Below the pieces are notes generated by a model. That model had not been told where the DNA came from and made no database searches. It saw only the letters and a program-made list of their open reading frames with translations. Shown in pieces: positions 1 through 7,685 of a stretch of DNA of 64,000 nt. The stretch covers positions 1,488,001 through 1,552,000 of the forward strand of contig NZ_CP115859.1 in assembly GCF_027920545.1 (NCBI RefSeq), read 5' to 3'. The position numbers and the translations under genes are program-made. Every line of letters starts with the position of its first letter. Positions within the stretch are counted from its first letter, which is position 1. This DNA comes from Chryseobacterium camelliae. GTDB lineage: Bacteria > Bacteroidota > Bacteroidia > Flavobacteriales > Weeksellaceae.

Positions 1-642
1 TCCTGCAATTGTTCTTGAAAAATTGGCAGCAAAAATATGATCTTTTTCTCCAGCAATAAACAATAATGGTTCGTGAGGTTTCTTTAAATCAAGTTTTGCA
101 GAAGATTTAAACAGCGGATCTCTTGCCAGTTTTCTGCTTTCTGGTGCTGCCACCGCTTCATACAGTTTATCACTTTCTTCCTTAGAATAATTATTGAAAA
201 ACGCTTTATGATACCATTCTTTGGAACCCATGAATACGGTATTTCCTTTAAAGAAATTCACTACAGGCCACACAATTTTCACAGTAGCAAAAGGAGCCAT
301 CACATTTTTTGGAGGAGCTCCGTCGATGCTTACTCCGGCAACCGCTTTTCCCATATCAATCAGCTTCTGAACCATCAATCCTCCGAATGAATGCCCGATC
401 ACGATTGGCTTTTCAGGAAGGGTATCAATGAATCTGGATAAATGAGCAACTACATCATCAAAACCTACGTCTTTCAGATCAGACGGAATATTTTTCTTTA
501 AATCGACCGGATTTCCGGCATGCCCGGGATTTGCAGGAGTATGTACAGTGTAACCCTGTGCTTCGAAATAGGTTTTCCATTCGCTCCAGCTTGTATTGTT
601 CACAAATAACCCATGAATTAATACGATAGTTTTTGTTTTCAT
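1..642 (-). CDS. alpha/beta hydrolase (3' end outside window)
   Basis: The frame is open from an ATG at 640-642 to the window edge, giving 214 residues without a stop, so the C-terminus is missing. The N-terminus runs KTIVLIHG, the HG oxyanion region of alpha/beta hydrolases. GHSFGG is the nucleophile elbow (GxSxG, Ser in the middle), and AGEKDHIF near the visible end looks like the strand carrying the catalytic acid. The catalytic His would lie beyond the edge. No signal peptide is visible, so it is probably cytoplasmic. The substrate cannot be told. The next gene upstream on the same strand is a Crp-type regulator 85 nt away, which may or may not control it. Confidence 0.85.
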   Translation of the reverse strand, partial: MKTKTIVLIHGLFVNNTSWSEWKTYFEAQGYTVHTPANPGHAGNPVDLKKNIPSDLKDVGFDDVVAHLSRFIDTLPEKPIVIGHSFGGLMVQKLIDMGKAVAGVSIDGAPPKNVMAPFATVKIVWPVVNFFKGNTVFMGSKEWYHKAFFNNYSKEESDKLYEAVAAPESRKLARDPLFKSSAKLDLKKPHEPLLFIAGEKDHIFAANFSRTIAG

Positions 643-727
643 AACTTTTATTTTTTATTGGTTTTAAATTATGAGACAAAGTTCCGCGAATAAAATGAGG
701 ATCATTTTAACCTCGGTTAAAATCGTT

Positions 728-1315
728 CTACTTTCCCGAAATTCTTTTCCGGATTCTGCTTAAAGAAGGTCCCTGTATCCCTAAATACGAGGAAATATGA
801 TACAACGGAACATTATTGAAAATATCCGGATGCTGTTTAATTAAATCCAAATACCGCTCTTCGGCAGATTTGAATAAAAATCCTTCGATTCTCGTCATGG
901 TAATATTAAAAGCTTCCTGAGCCATTAATCTTCCAAACTTTTCCCACTGATGCGATTTCTGATACAAAGAGAACAAATCTGTATAACGGATGTAAATGAT
1001 AGAAGCATCGGTTAAAGCCTGCGTATGATAATCACAAGGAATCTGATTGACAAAACTCTTAAAGGAAACCACAAAACCGTTTGCAGAATACAGAAACACA
1101 TTCTTTTCCTCCCCTGTTTTTTCGTCAATCGTGTAAGAACGGAAAACGCCATCCACAATAAATCCGAAATAGGTGCAAACCGTTCCACGAAGATTGTAGA
1201 AATCACCTTTTTTATACTCTTTAGGCATCCAGAAATGTTCAGATAATTTAAAATCCTCATCCGAAAGCCCGGCAAAATGATTCAAAGCAAAAGCAAGTTT
1301 CTCAATTTCGTCCAT
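728..1315 (-). CDS. Crp/Fnr-type transcriptional regulator
   Basis: A protein of about 195 residues with an N-terminal cyclic-nucleotide-binding-like beta roll and a C-terminal helix-turn-helix (VPLYHISSYLGI followed by SLSRIRKRIS). This is the usual architecture of the short Crp-like regulators common in Flavobacteriia. A start seven codons upstream (1336, MYIKTKI) is also open; I prefer the Met at 1315 because MDEIEKL begins the normal first helix. The recognition helix lacks the Arg-Glu pair of true CRP, so its DNA site is not predictable. It lies between truA and an alpha/beta hydrolase, all on the minus strand. The effector is unknown. Confidence 0.8.
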   Translation of the reverse strand: MDEIEKLAFALNHFAGLSDEDFKLSEHFWMPKEYKKGDFYNLRGTVCTYFGFIVDGVFRSYTIDEKTGEEKNVFLYSANGFVVSFKSFVNQIPCDYHTQALTDASIIYIRYTDLFSLYQKSHQWEKFGRLMAQEAFNITMTRIEGFLFKSAEERYLDLIKQHPDIFNNVPLYHISSYLGIQGPSLSRIRKRISGK

Positions 1316-1340
1316 GATTTTAGTTTTTATATACAATTAA

Positions 1341-1371
1341 AATGGTGACCTTGAAACATCAAGCCACCATT
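1341..1371 (-). terminator. possible terminator after truA
   Basis: Interrupted hairpin: outer stem AATGGTG (1341-1347) with CACCATT (1365-1371), inner stem CTTGA with TCAAG, loop AACA. On the minus strand it is followed by a short T-rich run. It lies between truA and the Crp-like gene. The internal loop and weak T-run make this moderate at best. Confidence 0.4.
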
Positions 1372-1376
1372 GTTTA

Positions 1377-2111
1377 TTATTCAAATTCATATCCCACATC
1401 TACCAGATACAATCCATGAGCGGGTGCTGAAGTTCCTGCGGAATTACGGTGCTTATCTTCAATCACTTTCCGTAAATCTTCCGGTTTTATTTTTCCTGAA
1501 CCTATTTCTACCATGGTTCCTACAATTGCTCTTACCATATTCCGTAAAAAACGATTGGCTGAAACCGTGAATTTCAGTTCACTTCCATTCTGCTCCCACT
1601 CTGCCCTGTACATTTTGCAGATATTGGTTTTATTATCGGTTTTCAATTTGGCAAAGCTGGTAAAATCTTCATATTCGAATAAAATCTTACAGGCTTCATT
1701 CATTTTATCAATATCCAACCCTCTTTTCCAGTGCTGCCATGCAGATTCTGTGGTGAAAGGGTTCTTTTCCAATGCAATATAATATTCATACGTTCTGTAA
1801 GTCGCATCAAAACGTGCGTGAAAATCATCTTTAACCTGAAAAATTCTTTTAATGGAAATATCAGGCGGCAGAAAGCTGTTCAATCTTCTAGGAAGCTGAT
1901 CATCCAATTCTTTTTCCGTATCAAAATGAGCGAAAATCTTCTTTGCATGAACTCCTGTATCCGTTCTTCCTGCTCCTGTTGTCTTAATTTCTTCCCTTAA
2001 AATCGTGGAAAGCGCTTTTTCCAATTCTTCCTGCACTGAAATTGCATCCGGCTGAATCTGATAGCCGAAATAATTTTTACCGTTGTAAGAAAATTCAATA
2101 AAATACCTCAA
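1377..2111 (-). CDS. truA: tRNA pseudouridine(38-40) synthase TruA
   Basis: A 244-residue protein converting uridines 38-40 in the anticodon stem-loop of tRNAs to pseudouridine; cytoplasmic and housekeeping. The N-terminus RYFIEFSYNGKNYFGYQIQP is typical of TruA. The catalytic motif GRTDTGVHA places the nucleophile at Asp51, and the C-terminal FLRNMVRAIVGTMVEIG is the conserved RMVR segment. The length matches the family (about 245-270). A TATTTTTG box 18 nt upstream of the start suggests its own promoter. It is divergent from lpxK and followed by a Crp-like regulator. Confidence 0.97.
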   Translation of the reverse strand: MRYFIEFSYNGKNYFGYQIQPDAISVQEELEKALSTILREEIKTTGAGRTDTGVHAKKIFAHFDTEKELDDQLPRRLNSFLPPDISIKRIFQVKDDFHARFDATYRTYEYYIALEKNPFTTESAWQHWKRGLDIDKMNEACKILFEYEDFTSFAKLKTDNKTNICKMYRAEWEQNGSELKFTVSANRFLRNMVRAIVGTMVEIGSGKIKPEDLRKVIEDKHRNSAGTSAPAHGLYLVDVGYEFE

Positions 2112-2129
2112 TGTAATAGTTTAACTTTA

Positions 2130-2137
2130 CAAAAATA
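2130..2137 (-). promoter_or_regulatory. -7 promoter box for truA
   Basis: TATTTTTG on the minus strand, matching the Bacteroidota -7 consensus TAnnTTTG, 18 nt upstream of the truA ATG. No clear -33 TTTG is seen. Confidence 0.5.
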
Positions 2138-2204
2138 CTTTAATTTAATAAAATATTTATTGAAAAGTCGTTGAGAATATGAGACAAGATGATGTTGAAA
2201 TTCC

Positions 2205-2212
2205 TATTTTTG
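2205..2212 (+). promoter_or_regulatory. -7 promoter box for lpxK-PNP
   Basis: TATTTTTG matches TAnnTTTG and ends only 7 nt before the lpxK ATG. The predicted transcript would start about 3 nt upstream of the start codon, that is almost leaderless. Confidence 0.5.
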
Positions 2213-2219
2213 CAATCGT

Positions 2220-3245
2220 ATGAAAAGATGGTACCTTTATCCTTTTTCCCTCGGTTATCATTTGGTAACGGGTATCCGAAACACAATGTATGATTTGGGG
2301 ATTTTTAAATCTACAAAATTCAAAACTCCGATTATCTGCGTCGGGAATCTTTCTGTGGGCGGAAGCGGAAAATCTCCTATGGTGATGTATCTTGCCCAGT
2401 TTTTATCAAAGCATTACAGAACAGGAGTTCTTTCGCGCGGTTACGGAAGAGTTACCAAAGGCTATGAAGTAACGAACTATGAAAGCAACTATAAGATGGT
2501 GGGTGATGAAGCGATGCAGCTATTTGAACGTTTCAAAAACCGTTTTGTAATTGCTGTTTCTGAAGAGAGAGTTCCGGGAGCTCAAAAAGTTATTGCTGAT
2601 ATGGATCTTAATGTTCTGGTTCTGGACGATGCTATGCAGCATAGGGCTATAAAAGCAGGATTCAATATCTTAATGACCGATTTTAATGATCCTTATTTTA
2701 AAGATCACTTACTTCCGGCAGGAGATTTAAGAGAATCCAGAGCAGGTTCCAGAAGAGCAGATATCATCATGGTCAGCAAATGTCCTGATGAACTGACTGA
2801 AGAAACCAAGCAGTATTACATTTCGAGAATAAGGCCGAGTCGTACCCAGAAAGTATTCTTTTCATCTATTGGCTATGACGAAAACGTGTACGGAAAAGAA
2901 AAAATGCTTCCGGACAACAACCTGAATTATTATGATATTTTATTAATTACAGGAATTGCCAACCCAAAACCTTTGCTACAGCATTTAGCAAAATTTTCAC
3001 AAAGGGTAAAGCATTTAAAATTCAGAGATCATCATAACTTTACGGATGACGATATTAAAAAAATTGTTGCCGAATACAAGAAACTGGGTGAATATAAATT
3101 AATCTTAACCACAGAAAAAGATTACGTTCGCCTTAAAACTTTTGACTATCTTAGGGATATTGTTTACTACTGGCCTATTAATGTGATCATTGATAAGAAA
3201 GAAGAATTCAATCAAATCATCTTAGATTATGTTAGAAAAAATTAA
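2220..3245 (+). CDS. lpxK: tetraacyldisaccharide 4'-kinase
   Basis: A 341-residue kinase that phosphorylates the 4' position of the lipid A disaccharide, a late step of the Raetz pathway at the inner membrane. The N-terminus MKRWYLYPFSLGY is typical of flavobacterial LpxK. VGNLSVGGSGKSP (residues 41-53) is the family's P-loop, and VLDDAMQHR matches the conserved DDxxQH segment. The C-terminal TTEKDYVRL is also diagnostic. The stop overlaps the next gene (PNP) by 17 nt, so the two are translationally coupled. Only the catalytic kinase is here; the other lpx genes are elsewhere. Confidence 0.96.
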   Translation: MKRWYLYPFSLGYHLVTGIRNTMYDLGIFKSTKFKTPIICVGNLSVGGSGKSPMVMYLAQFLSKHYRTGVLSRGYGRVTKGYEVTNYESNYKMVGDEAMQLFERFKNRFVIAVSEERVPGAQKVIADMDLNVLVLDDAMQHRAIKAGFNILMTDFNDPYFKDHLLPAGDLRESRAGSRRADIIMVSKCPDELTEETKQYYISRIRPSRTQKVFFSSIGYDENVYGKEKMLPDNNLNYYDILLITGIANPKPLLQHLAKFSQRVKHLKFRDHHNFTDDDIKKIVAEYKKLGEYKLILTTEKDYVRLKTFDYLRDIVYYWPINVIIDKKEEFNQIILDYVRKN

Positions 3246-4044
3246 GCAAACCGCCGGGTTTATCAAAAACATCATCAAGGAAACTCCTGATTTCGCAATC
3301 GTTTTAGGTTCCGGACTGGGAAAACTTCAGGATGAAATACAAGCAATTCACATCCTGGAATACAAAGGTATTCCGAACTTTCCTCAGACTACTGTTGTCG
3401 GTCACAGCGGAAAATTGATCTATGGAATGCTGGAAGGTAAAAAAGTATTGCTGATGAGTGGCCGTTTTCATTACTATGAAGGTCATTCTATGGAAGCCGT
3501 AACTTTTCCGGTAAGAGTTTTTCATTTGTTAGGAATCAAAAACCTAATTCTTTCCAATGCTTGTGGTGGTGTAAATCCGAATTATAATGTCGCCGATATT
3601 GTCATGGTAAAAGACCACATCAATATGATGCCTGAACATCCGCTTCGTGGCAAAAATATTGAAGAATTAGGACCTCGTTTCGTCGATATGAGCGAACCGT
3701 ACAGCAAAAAGATGATTTCCGTTGCAGAACAGTCTGCCAAAGACCATAATATCAATGTTCACCGGGGAATTTACGTTGCTTTACAAGGTCCCACTTTCGA
3801 AACTCCGGCAGAATATGGAATGATAAAGGCAATTGGTGGTGATATGGTCGGAATGAGCACTGTACCCGAAGTTATTGTTGCCAAACACATGAACATGGAT
3901 GTTTTTTGTGTTTCCGTGATTACAGATTTAGGAGGACCGGATATTGCATTCACCGTTTCTCATGAAGAAGTTTTAAATGCTGCGAATAAGGCGATGCCCA
4001 ATGTGATTACTCTGGTAAAAGGACTCGTAAAGAATTACCAATAA
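3229..4044 (+). CDS. purine-nucleoside phosphorylase (trimeric family)
   Basis: A 271-residue enzyme of purine salvage that splits nucleosides with phosphate into base and ribose 1-phosphate. It shows the trimeric PNP/MTAP family motifs in order: GSGLG (27-31), VGHSGKL (58-63), LSNACGGVN (108-115), GPTFETPAE (187-195) and VGMSTVPEV (207-215). At the base-contacting position equal to human Asn243 it has Asp (ITDLGG, Asp233), while the Glu equal to human Glu201 is kept (Glu191). This may widen specificity toward 6-aminopurines. The gene starts inside the lpxK coding end. Assignment to the family is firm; exact base preference is not. Confidence 0.93.
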   Translation: MLEKIKQTAGFIKNIIKETPDFAIVLGSGLGKLQDEIQAIHILEYKGIPNFPQTTVVGHSGKLIYGMLEGKKVLLMSGRFHYYEGHSMEAVTFPVRVFHLLGIKNLILSNACGGVNPNYNVADIVMVKDHINMMPEHPLRGKNIEELGPRFVDMSEPYSKKMISVAEQSAKDHNINVHRGIYVALQGPTFETPAEYGMIKAIGGDMVGMSTVPEVIVAKHMNMDVFCVSVITDLGGPDIAFTVSHEEVLNAANKAMPNVITLVKGLVKNYQ

Positions 4045-4119
4045 ACATTTATAGAAAATCTCAATTTATAATTTTTTCCTAATTCATAAGAAACCGATTT
4101 CAAATTGCGTTTCATTGTT

Positions 4120-4127
4120 TAGATTTG
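4120..4127 (+). promoter_or_regulatory. -7 promoter box for thioredoxin-like gene
   Basis: TAGATTTG matches TAnnTTTG, 16 nt upstream of the ATG at 4144. No good -33 partner is seen at the expected distance. Confidence 0.4.
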
Positions 4128-4143
4128 TATAAAATGAATTGAA

Positions 4144-4659
4144 ATGAAAAAACTATTGTTATTATTTATATTGGGAATTTTTGAATTAAGTTTTTCACAA
4201 CAAATACCCAAAGTTCTTAAAACCAATTTTTCCAAAGAAGCCTTAAATCAAAAGCTAGAAGACGAAGAGGGAAAAAGCATTACGATTCAACAAATTCTGG
4301 ATCAGCATAAAGGAAAAGTACTCGTGATTGATTTTTGGGCCGGTTGGTGCAGAGACTGTCTGAAAGCGCTTCCCAAAGCAAAAGAACTGGAAGAAAACAA
4401 TAAAAATATCGATTTCGTATTTCTTTCATTAGACCGTTCCAAAGAAAGTTTTGATAAAAGCCTGGAAAGATTTGAAATGAAGGACAAAGAAAACTACTGG
4501 TTTTCTTCCGGGTGGAAAAACGATTTCAACAATTATGTAGACCTCAACTGGATTCCAAGGTACATGGTGATCGACCAGAAATCTTCGATTGCAAAATATT
4601 ATGCAATTTCTCCTGAAGATCCGGAAATCCAAGTTACTATTGATAAGCTATTAAAATAA
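4144..4659 (+). CDS. exported thioredoxin-like (TlpA-type) protein
   Basis: A 171-residue protein with a Sec signal peptide (KKLLLLFILGIFELSFS then QQ) and a thioredoxin fold: VLVIDFWAGWCRDCLKALPK carries the redox pair Cys-Arg-Asp-Cys. The active site CRDC differs from both CGPC of thioredoxin and CxPC of TlpA/ResA. A C-terminal cis-Pro region (WIPRYMVID) is present. Expected in the periplasm, exchanging disulfides with an unknown partner. It stands alone behind the lpxK-PNP pair, with its own promoter-like box. Confidence 0.88.
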   Translation: MKKLLLLFILGIFELSFSQQIPKVLKTNFSKEALNQKLEDEEGKSITIQQILDQHKGKVLVIDFWAGWCRDCLKALPKAKELEENNKNIDFVFLSLDRSKESFDKSLERFEMKDKENYWFSSGWKNDFNNYVDLNWIPRYMVIDQKSSIAKYYAISPEDPEIQVTIDKLLK

Positions 4660-4821
4660 TCGACATAGGAAATGGAGACGTTAAGAAAATAAAATCTGTG
4701 AACTTTAAAAAAATTCTACTATCTGAGTTCGACACCTATATCGAACCGAAGAACAAATTTTGATTCGCACGAGTTTTAGAATTTTTAGAGAACAGGATTT
4801 ATTTTTAGTCGGAATTTCCAA

Positions 4822-4883
4822 GTCTTGAATTTTTGTTTCTTTTGTTTGACTACGTCGAATCTTCGATTTCAAGACAAAAGAAA
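4822..4883. repeat. interleaved inverted repeat, candidate extragenic element
   Basis: Two perfect inverted repeats are interleaved: GTCTTGAA (4822-4829) with TTCAAGAC (4868-4875), and TTTCTTTTGT (4836-4845) with ACAAAAGAAA (4874-4883). The centre holds a TCGAATCTTCGA near-palindrome. It lies in the 258-nt gap between the thioredoxin-like gene and dinB and does not look like a simple terminator. The compact composite structure suggests a dispersed extragenic repeat. Confidence 0.5.
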
Positions 4884-4905
4884 TTAATTAAAATACCAGA
4901 ATCCA

Positions 4906-4913
4906 TATCTTTG
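4906..4913 (+). promoter_or_regulatory. -7 promoter box directly at dinB start
   Basis: TATCTTTG matches TAnnTTTG and ends 4 nt before the dinB ATG at 4918, so the mRNA should start at or within a base or two of the start codon (leaderless). Confidence 0.5.
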
Positions 4914-4917
4914 TGAT

Positions 4918-6015
4918 ATGGATTTTCCTTTTCCGATACGCAAAATAATTCATGTCGATATGGATGCATTTTATGCTTCCGTAGAGCAGCATGATAATCC
5001 TGCATTAAGAGGAAAACCTATTGCTGTAGGAGGCGGACATCGCGGTGTAGTTTCAGCAGCAAGCTATGAAGCGAGAAAATTCGGAGTCCGTTCTGCCATG
5101 CCGAGTAAAACGGCAAAAGAAAAATGTCCACATCTTATTTTTGTTCCGCCACGTTTTGCACGGTATAAAGAAATCTCAAGAAAAATCCGGGAAATATTTT
5201 ATGAATATACCGATCTGGTAGAGCCTCTTTCTCTGGACGAAGCCTATCTTGATGTTACTGAAAACAAAAAAGATATAGAATCTGCGAATCAGATTGCAAA
5301 AGAAATCCGACAGAAAATATTTAACGAAACCGGATTAACGGCTTCCGCAGGAATTTCTGTCAATAAATTTTTAGCCAAAGTGGCTTCCGACATTAATAAA
5401 CCTAACGGGCAAAAAACGATTCATCCTGATAACATTGAAACTTTTTTAGAAGAACTGCCTGTCGAAAAATTTTATGGAGTAGGAAAAGTGACGGCCAATA
5501 AAATGTTTAGTCTGGGGATTTTCAAAGGAAAAGATTTAAAGAAAAGATCGATCGAAGATTTAACCAGAATGTTTGGGAAATCCGGTGGATATTACTACAA
5601 TGTCGTTCGCGGAATTCATCATTCTGAAGTAAAACCTCATCGGATACAAAAAAGTGTCGCGGTGGAAAGAACATTTTTTGAAGATTTGTTTGATGAACAG
5701 CAGATTAATGAAAAGCTGGAAAGTTTAAGTACCGAACTTCATTCCCGGTTACAAAAAAATAATATTCTCGGGCGAACCTTAACTCTAAAAATTAAGTATA
5801 AAGATTTCTCTCTTTTTACGAGAAGCATCACCAAGGAAGATTATTTTTCTTCGGCAGAGCAATATTTTAATACCGGAAAAAAACTATGGGAACTTCGCCC
5901 TTTTGATAAGCCAGTCCGCTTGTTGGGGCTGTCTCTTTCTCATCTGAACACTGAAGAAAAAAAACTGGTTTCCGTTCAACTAAAAATCCCGTTTAAAGAA
6001 TTTGAAGATCAGTAG
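4918..6015 (+). CDS. dinB: DNA polymerase IV (Y-family)
   Basis: A 365-residue error-prone translesion polymerase. The N-terminus has IHVDMDAFYASVEQ (metal-binding Asp14 and Asp16, steric-gate Phe/Tyr), then SLDEAYLDV (Asp107-Glu108, third carboxylates) and SAGISVNKFLAKVASD. HhH-like thumb motifs and a little-finger domain follow. The start cannot be further downstream, because the first catalytic Asp is only 14 residues in. No LexA-type box was recognised upstream. The extreme C-terminus has no clear beta-clamp peptide by eye. The amylase gene follows 44 nt later on the same strand. Confidence 0.97.
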   Translation: MDFPFPIRKIIHVDMDAFYASVEQHDNPALRGKPIAVGGGHRGVVSAASYEARKFGVRSAMPSKTAKEKCPHLIFVPPRFARYKEISRKIREIFYEYTDLVEPLSLDEAYLDVTENKKDIESANQIAKEIRQKIFNETGLTASAGISVNKFLAKVASDINKPNGQKTIHPDNIETFLEELPVEKFYGVGKVTANKMFSLGIFKGKDLKKRSIEDLTRMFGKSGGYYYNVVRGIHHSEVKPHRIQKSVAVERTFFEDLFDEQQINEKLESLSTELHSRLQKNNILGRTLTLKIKYKDFSLFTRSITKEDYFSSAEQYFNTGKKLWELRPFDKPVRLLGLSLSHLNTEEKKLVSVQLKIPFKEFEDQ

Positions 6016-6059
6016 TTTATAAATTTTCACTACCTTGTAGAAACCAAATTTTACAAAGT

Positions 6060-7532
6060 ATGAACCAGACCATCATTCAATTTTTCCACTGGTATTCGGA
6101 AGGAAACGGAAAACTTTGGCAAGAAGCTGAAAAACAGGCAAAATATTTAGCAAAATTAGGAATCACTGCGGTCTGGTTTCCTCCTGCCTACAAAGGGGCA
6201 AACGGAGGCTATTCTATTGGCTACGATACCTACGACCTTTATGATCTCGGAGAATTTGATCAGAAAGGAACAGTTCCTACACGGTACGGAACAAAGGATC
6301 AGTATTTAAAAGCGATCAAAACTCTTAAAAAAAATAATATTCAGATCATCGTTGATATTGTTTTGGGACACAAAGGTGGCGGTGACGAGCTGGAAACTTT
6401 CAAAGTGGTGAAAGTAGATGAAAACAACCGTGAAAAAGTAATTTCGGATGTTTTTGAAATACAGTCTTACACTAAGTTTACCTTCGGGGGAAGAGCAAAA
6501 AAATATTCGGATTTTGAGTGGAACTTCACTTGTTTTAGCGGAACCGATTACGCAAAAGGAATGGATAAACATATCTATAAAATTCAATCGGAATACGGAA
6601 ATGACTGGGAAGAAATGATTGATGATGAAAAGGGAAATTATGATTATCTCATGTTCAATGATATCGAACATCGAAATCCTCATGTCCGGGAAGAGTTGAA
6701 TCATTGGGCAAAATGGTATTTTGATCAAACTGATTTTGATGGCGTGAGACTGGATGCCCTGAAGCATATTTCTTTTGATTTTTACAAAGAATGGCTTACT
6801 TTATTGCGTTCCAATTCCGGAAAAAATATTTTTGCTGTAGGCGAATACTGGGCTCCGGGACATTTGCATCTGCTGCAGAAATATATTGAAGTTACGGAGG
6901 GCTGTATGAGCTTATTTGACAGCTCCTTGCAGAATAATTTTCATACTGCATCCAAAGAAGGTCGCTCCTATGACTTACGAAGGATTTTCGCTGAAACTTT
7001 GACTCTGGCAGATCCTATACATTCTGTTACTTTGGTAGATAATCATGATACACAACCGTTACAAAAACTGGAAGCACCTGTTGAGTCATGGTTTAAACCC
7101 ATCGCTTATGCCTTGATTTTACTTAGAGAAAAAGGCTATCCATGCGTTTTTTACCCTGATTTATATGGAGCTCATTACGTTGATAAAGACGGAGCAGGCA
7201 ATGACCAGGAAATTTTTTTACCCAAAGTCGACAGGATTGAAGAATTATTAAAAGCGAGGAAAGACCATGCTTACGGAATCCAAAGGGATTATTTTGAAGA
7301 TGCCAATTGTCTGGGATGGACTCGTGAAGGAGATCAAGAACATACCGGATGTGCTGTTGTAGTCAGTAATAAGGACGCTTATAACAAACCTATGGAAATC
7401 GGAAAACGATATTCCGGGAAAACATTTCATGATCTGTTAAAAAGGTTCAAAGAAAAAGTGACTATTGATGAAAACGGCTGGGGCAATTTTCCTGTTCCGG
7501 CCGGAAACGTCAGCGTTTGGATACTTGAGTAA
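6060..7532 (+). CDS. cytoplasmic alpha-amylase (GH13)
   Basis: A 490-residue GH13 enzyme without a signal peptide, so expected to cut alpha-1,4-glucans or maltodextrins in the cytoplasm. The four conserved GH13 regions are visible: DIVLGH (99-104), GVRLDALKH with nucleophile Asp232, AVGEYW with acid/base Glu262, and LVDNHD with Asp330. An early segment WYSEGNGKLW and overall length fit the B. licheniformis/E. coli AmyA type (GH13_5). The C-terminus is a short beta domain. It sits alone between dinB and a convergent esterase, with no sugar transporter nearby. Confidence 0.95.
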   Translation: MNQTIIQFFHWYSEGNGKLWQEAEKQAKYLAKLGITAVWFPPAYKGANGGYSIGYDTYDLYDLGEFDQKGTVPTRYGTKDQYLKAIKTLKKNNIQIIVDIVLGHKGGGDELETFKVVKVDENNREKVISDVFEIQSYTKFTFGGRAKKYSDFEWNFTCFSGTDYAKGMDKHIYKIQSEYGNDWEEMIDDEKGNYDYLMFNDIEHRNPHVREELNHWAKWYFDQTDFDGVRLDALKHISFDFYKEWLTLLRSNSGKNIFAVGEYWAPGHLHLLQKYIEVTEGCMSLFDSSLQNNFHTASKEGRSYDLRRIFAETLTLADPIHSVTLVDNHDTQPLQKLEAPVESWFKPIAYALILLREKGYPCVFYPDLYGAHYVDKDGAGNDQEIFLPKVDRIEELLKARKDHAYGIQRDYFEDANCLGWTREGDQEHTGCAVVVSNKDAYNKPMEIGKRYSGKTFHDLLKRFKEKVTIDENGWGNFPVPAGNVSVWILE

Positions 7533-7576
7533 CTTTATAGAGAAGAGAGAAAACAATCCATTTATATCCACAATGC

Positions 7577-7655
7577 TTGTCATTTCGTAGGAATTTAAGC
7601 TAATATCTTTACAATTTTCTCTAAAATAATCATCCGGATTCCTACGGAATGACAA
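7577..7655. repeat. inverted pair of an 18-bp extragenic repeat
   Basis: TTGTCATTTCGTAGGAAT (7577-7594) and the reverse complement of TTGTCATTCCGTAGGAAT (7638-7655) form an 18-bp inverted repeat with one mismatch and a 43-nt spacer, between the convergent amylase and esterase genes. A third copy with the core TTGTCATTNCGNAGGAAT lies at 57099-57116, so this is a dispersed element and not just a local terminator. Confidence 0.7.
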
Positions 7656-7685
7656 CTCGTTCAAATATTTTCATTTAAAATCAAA

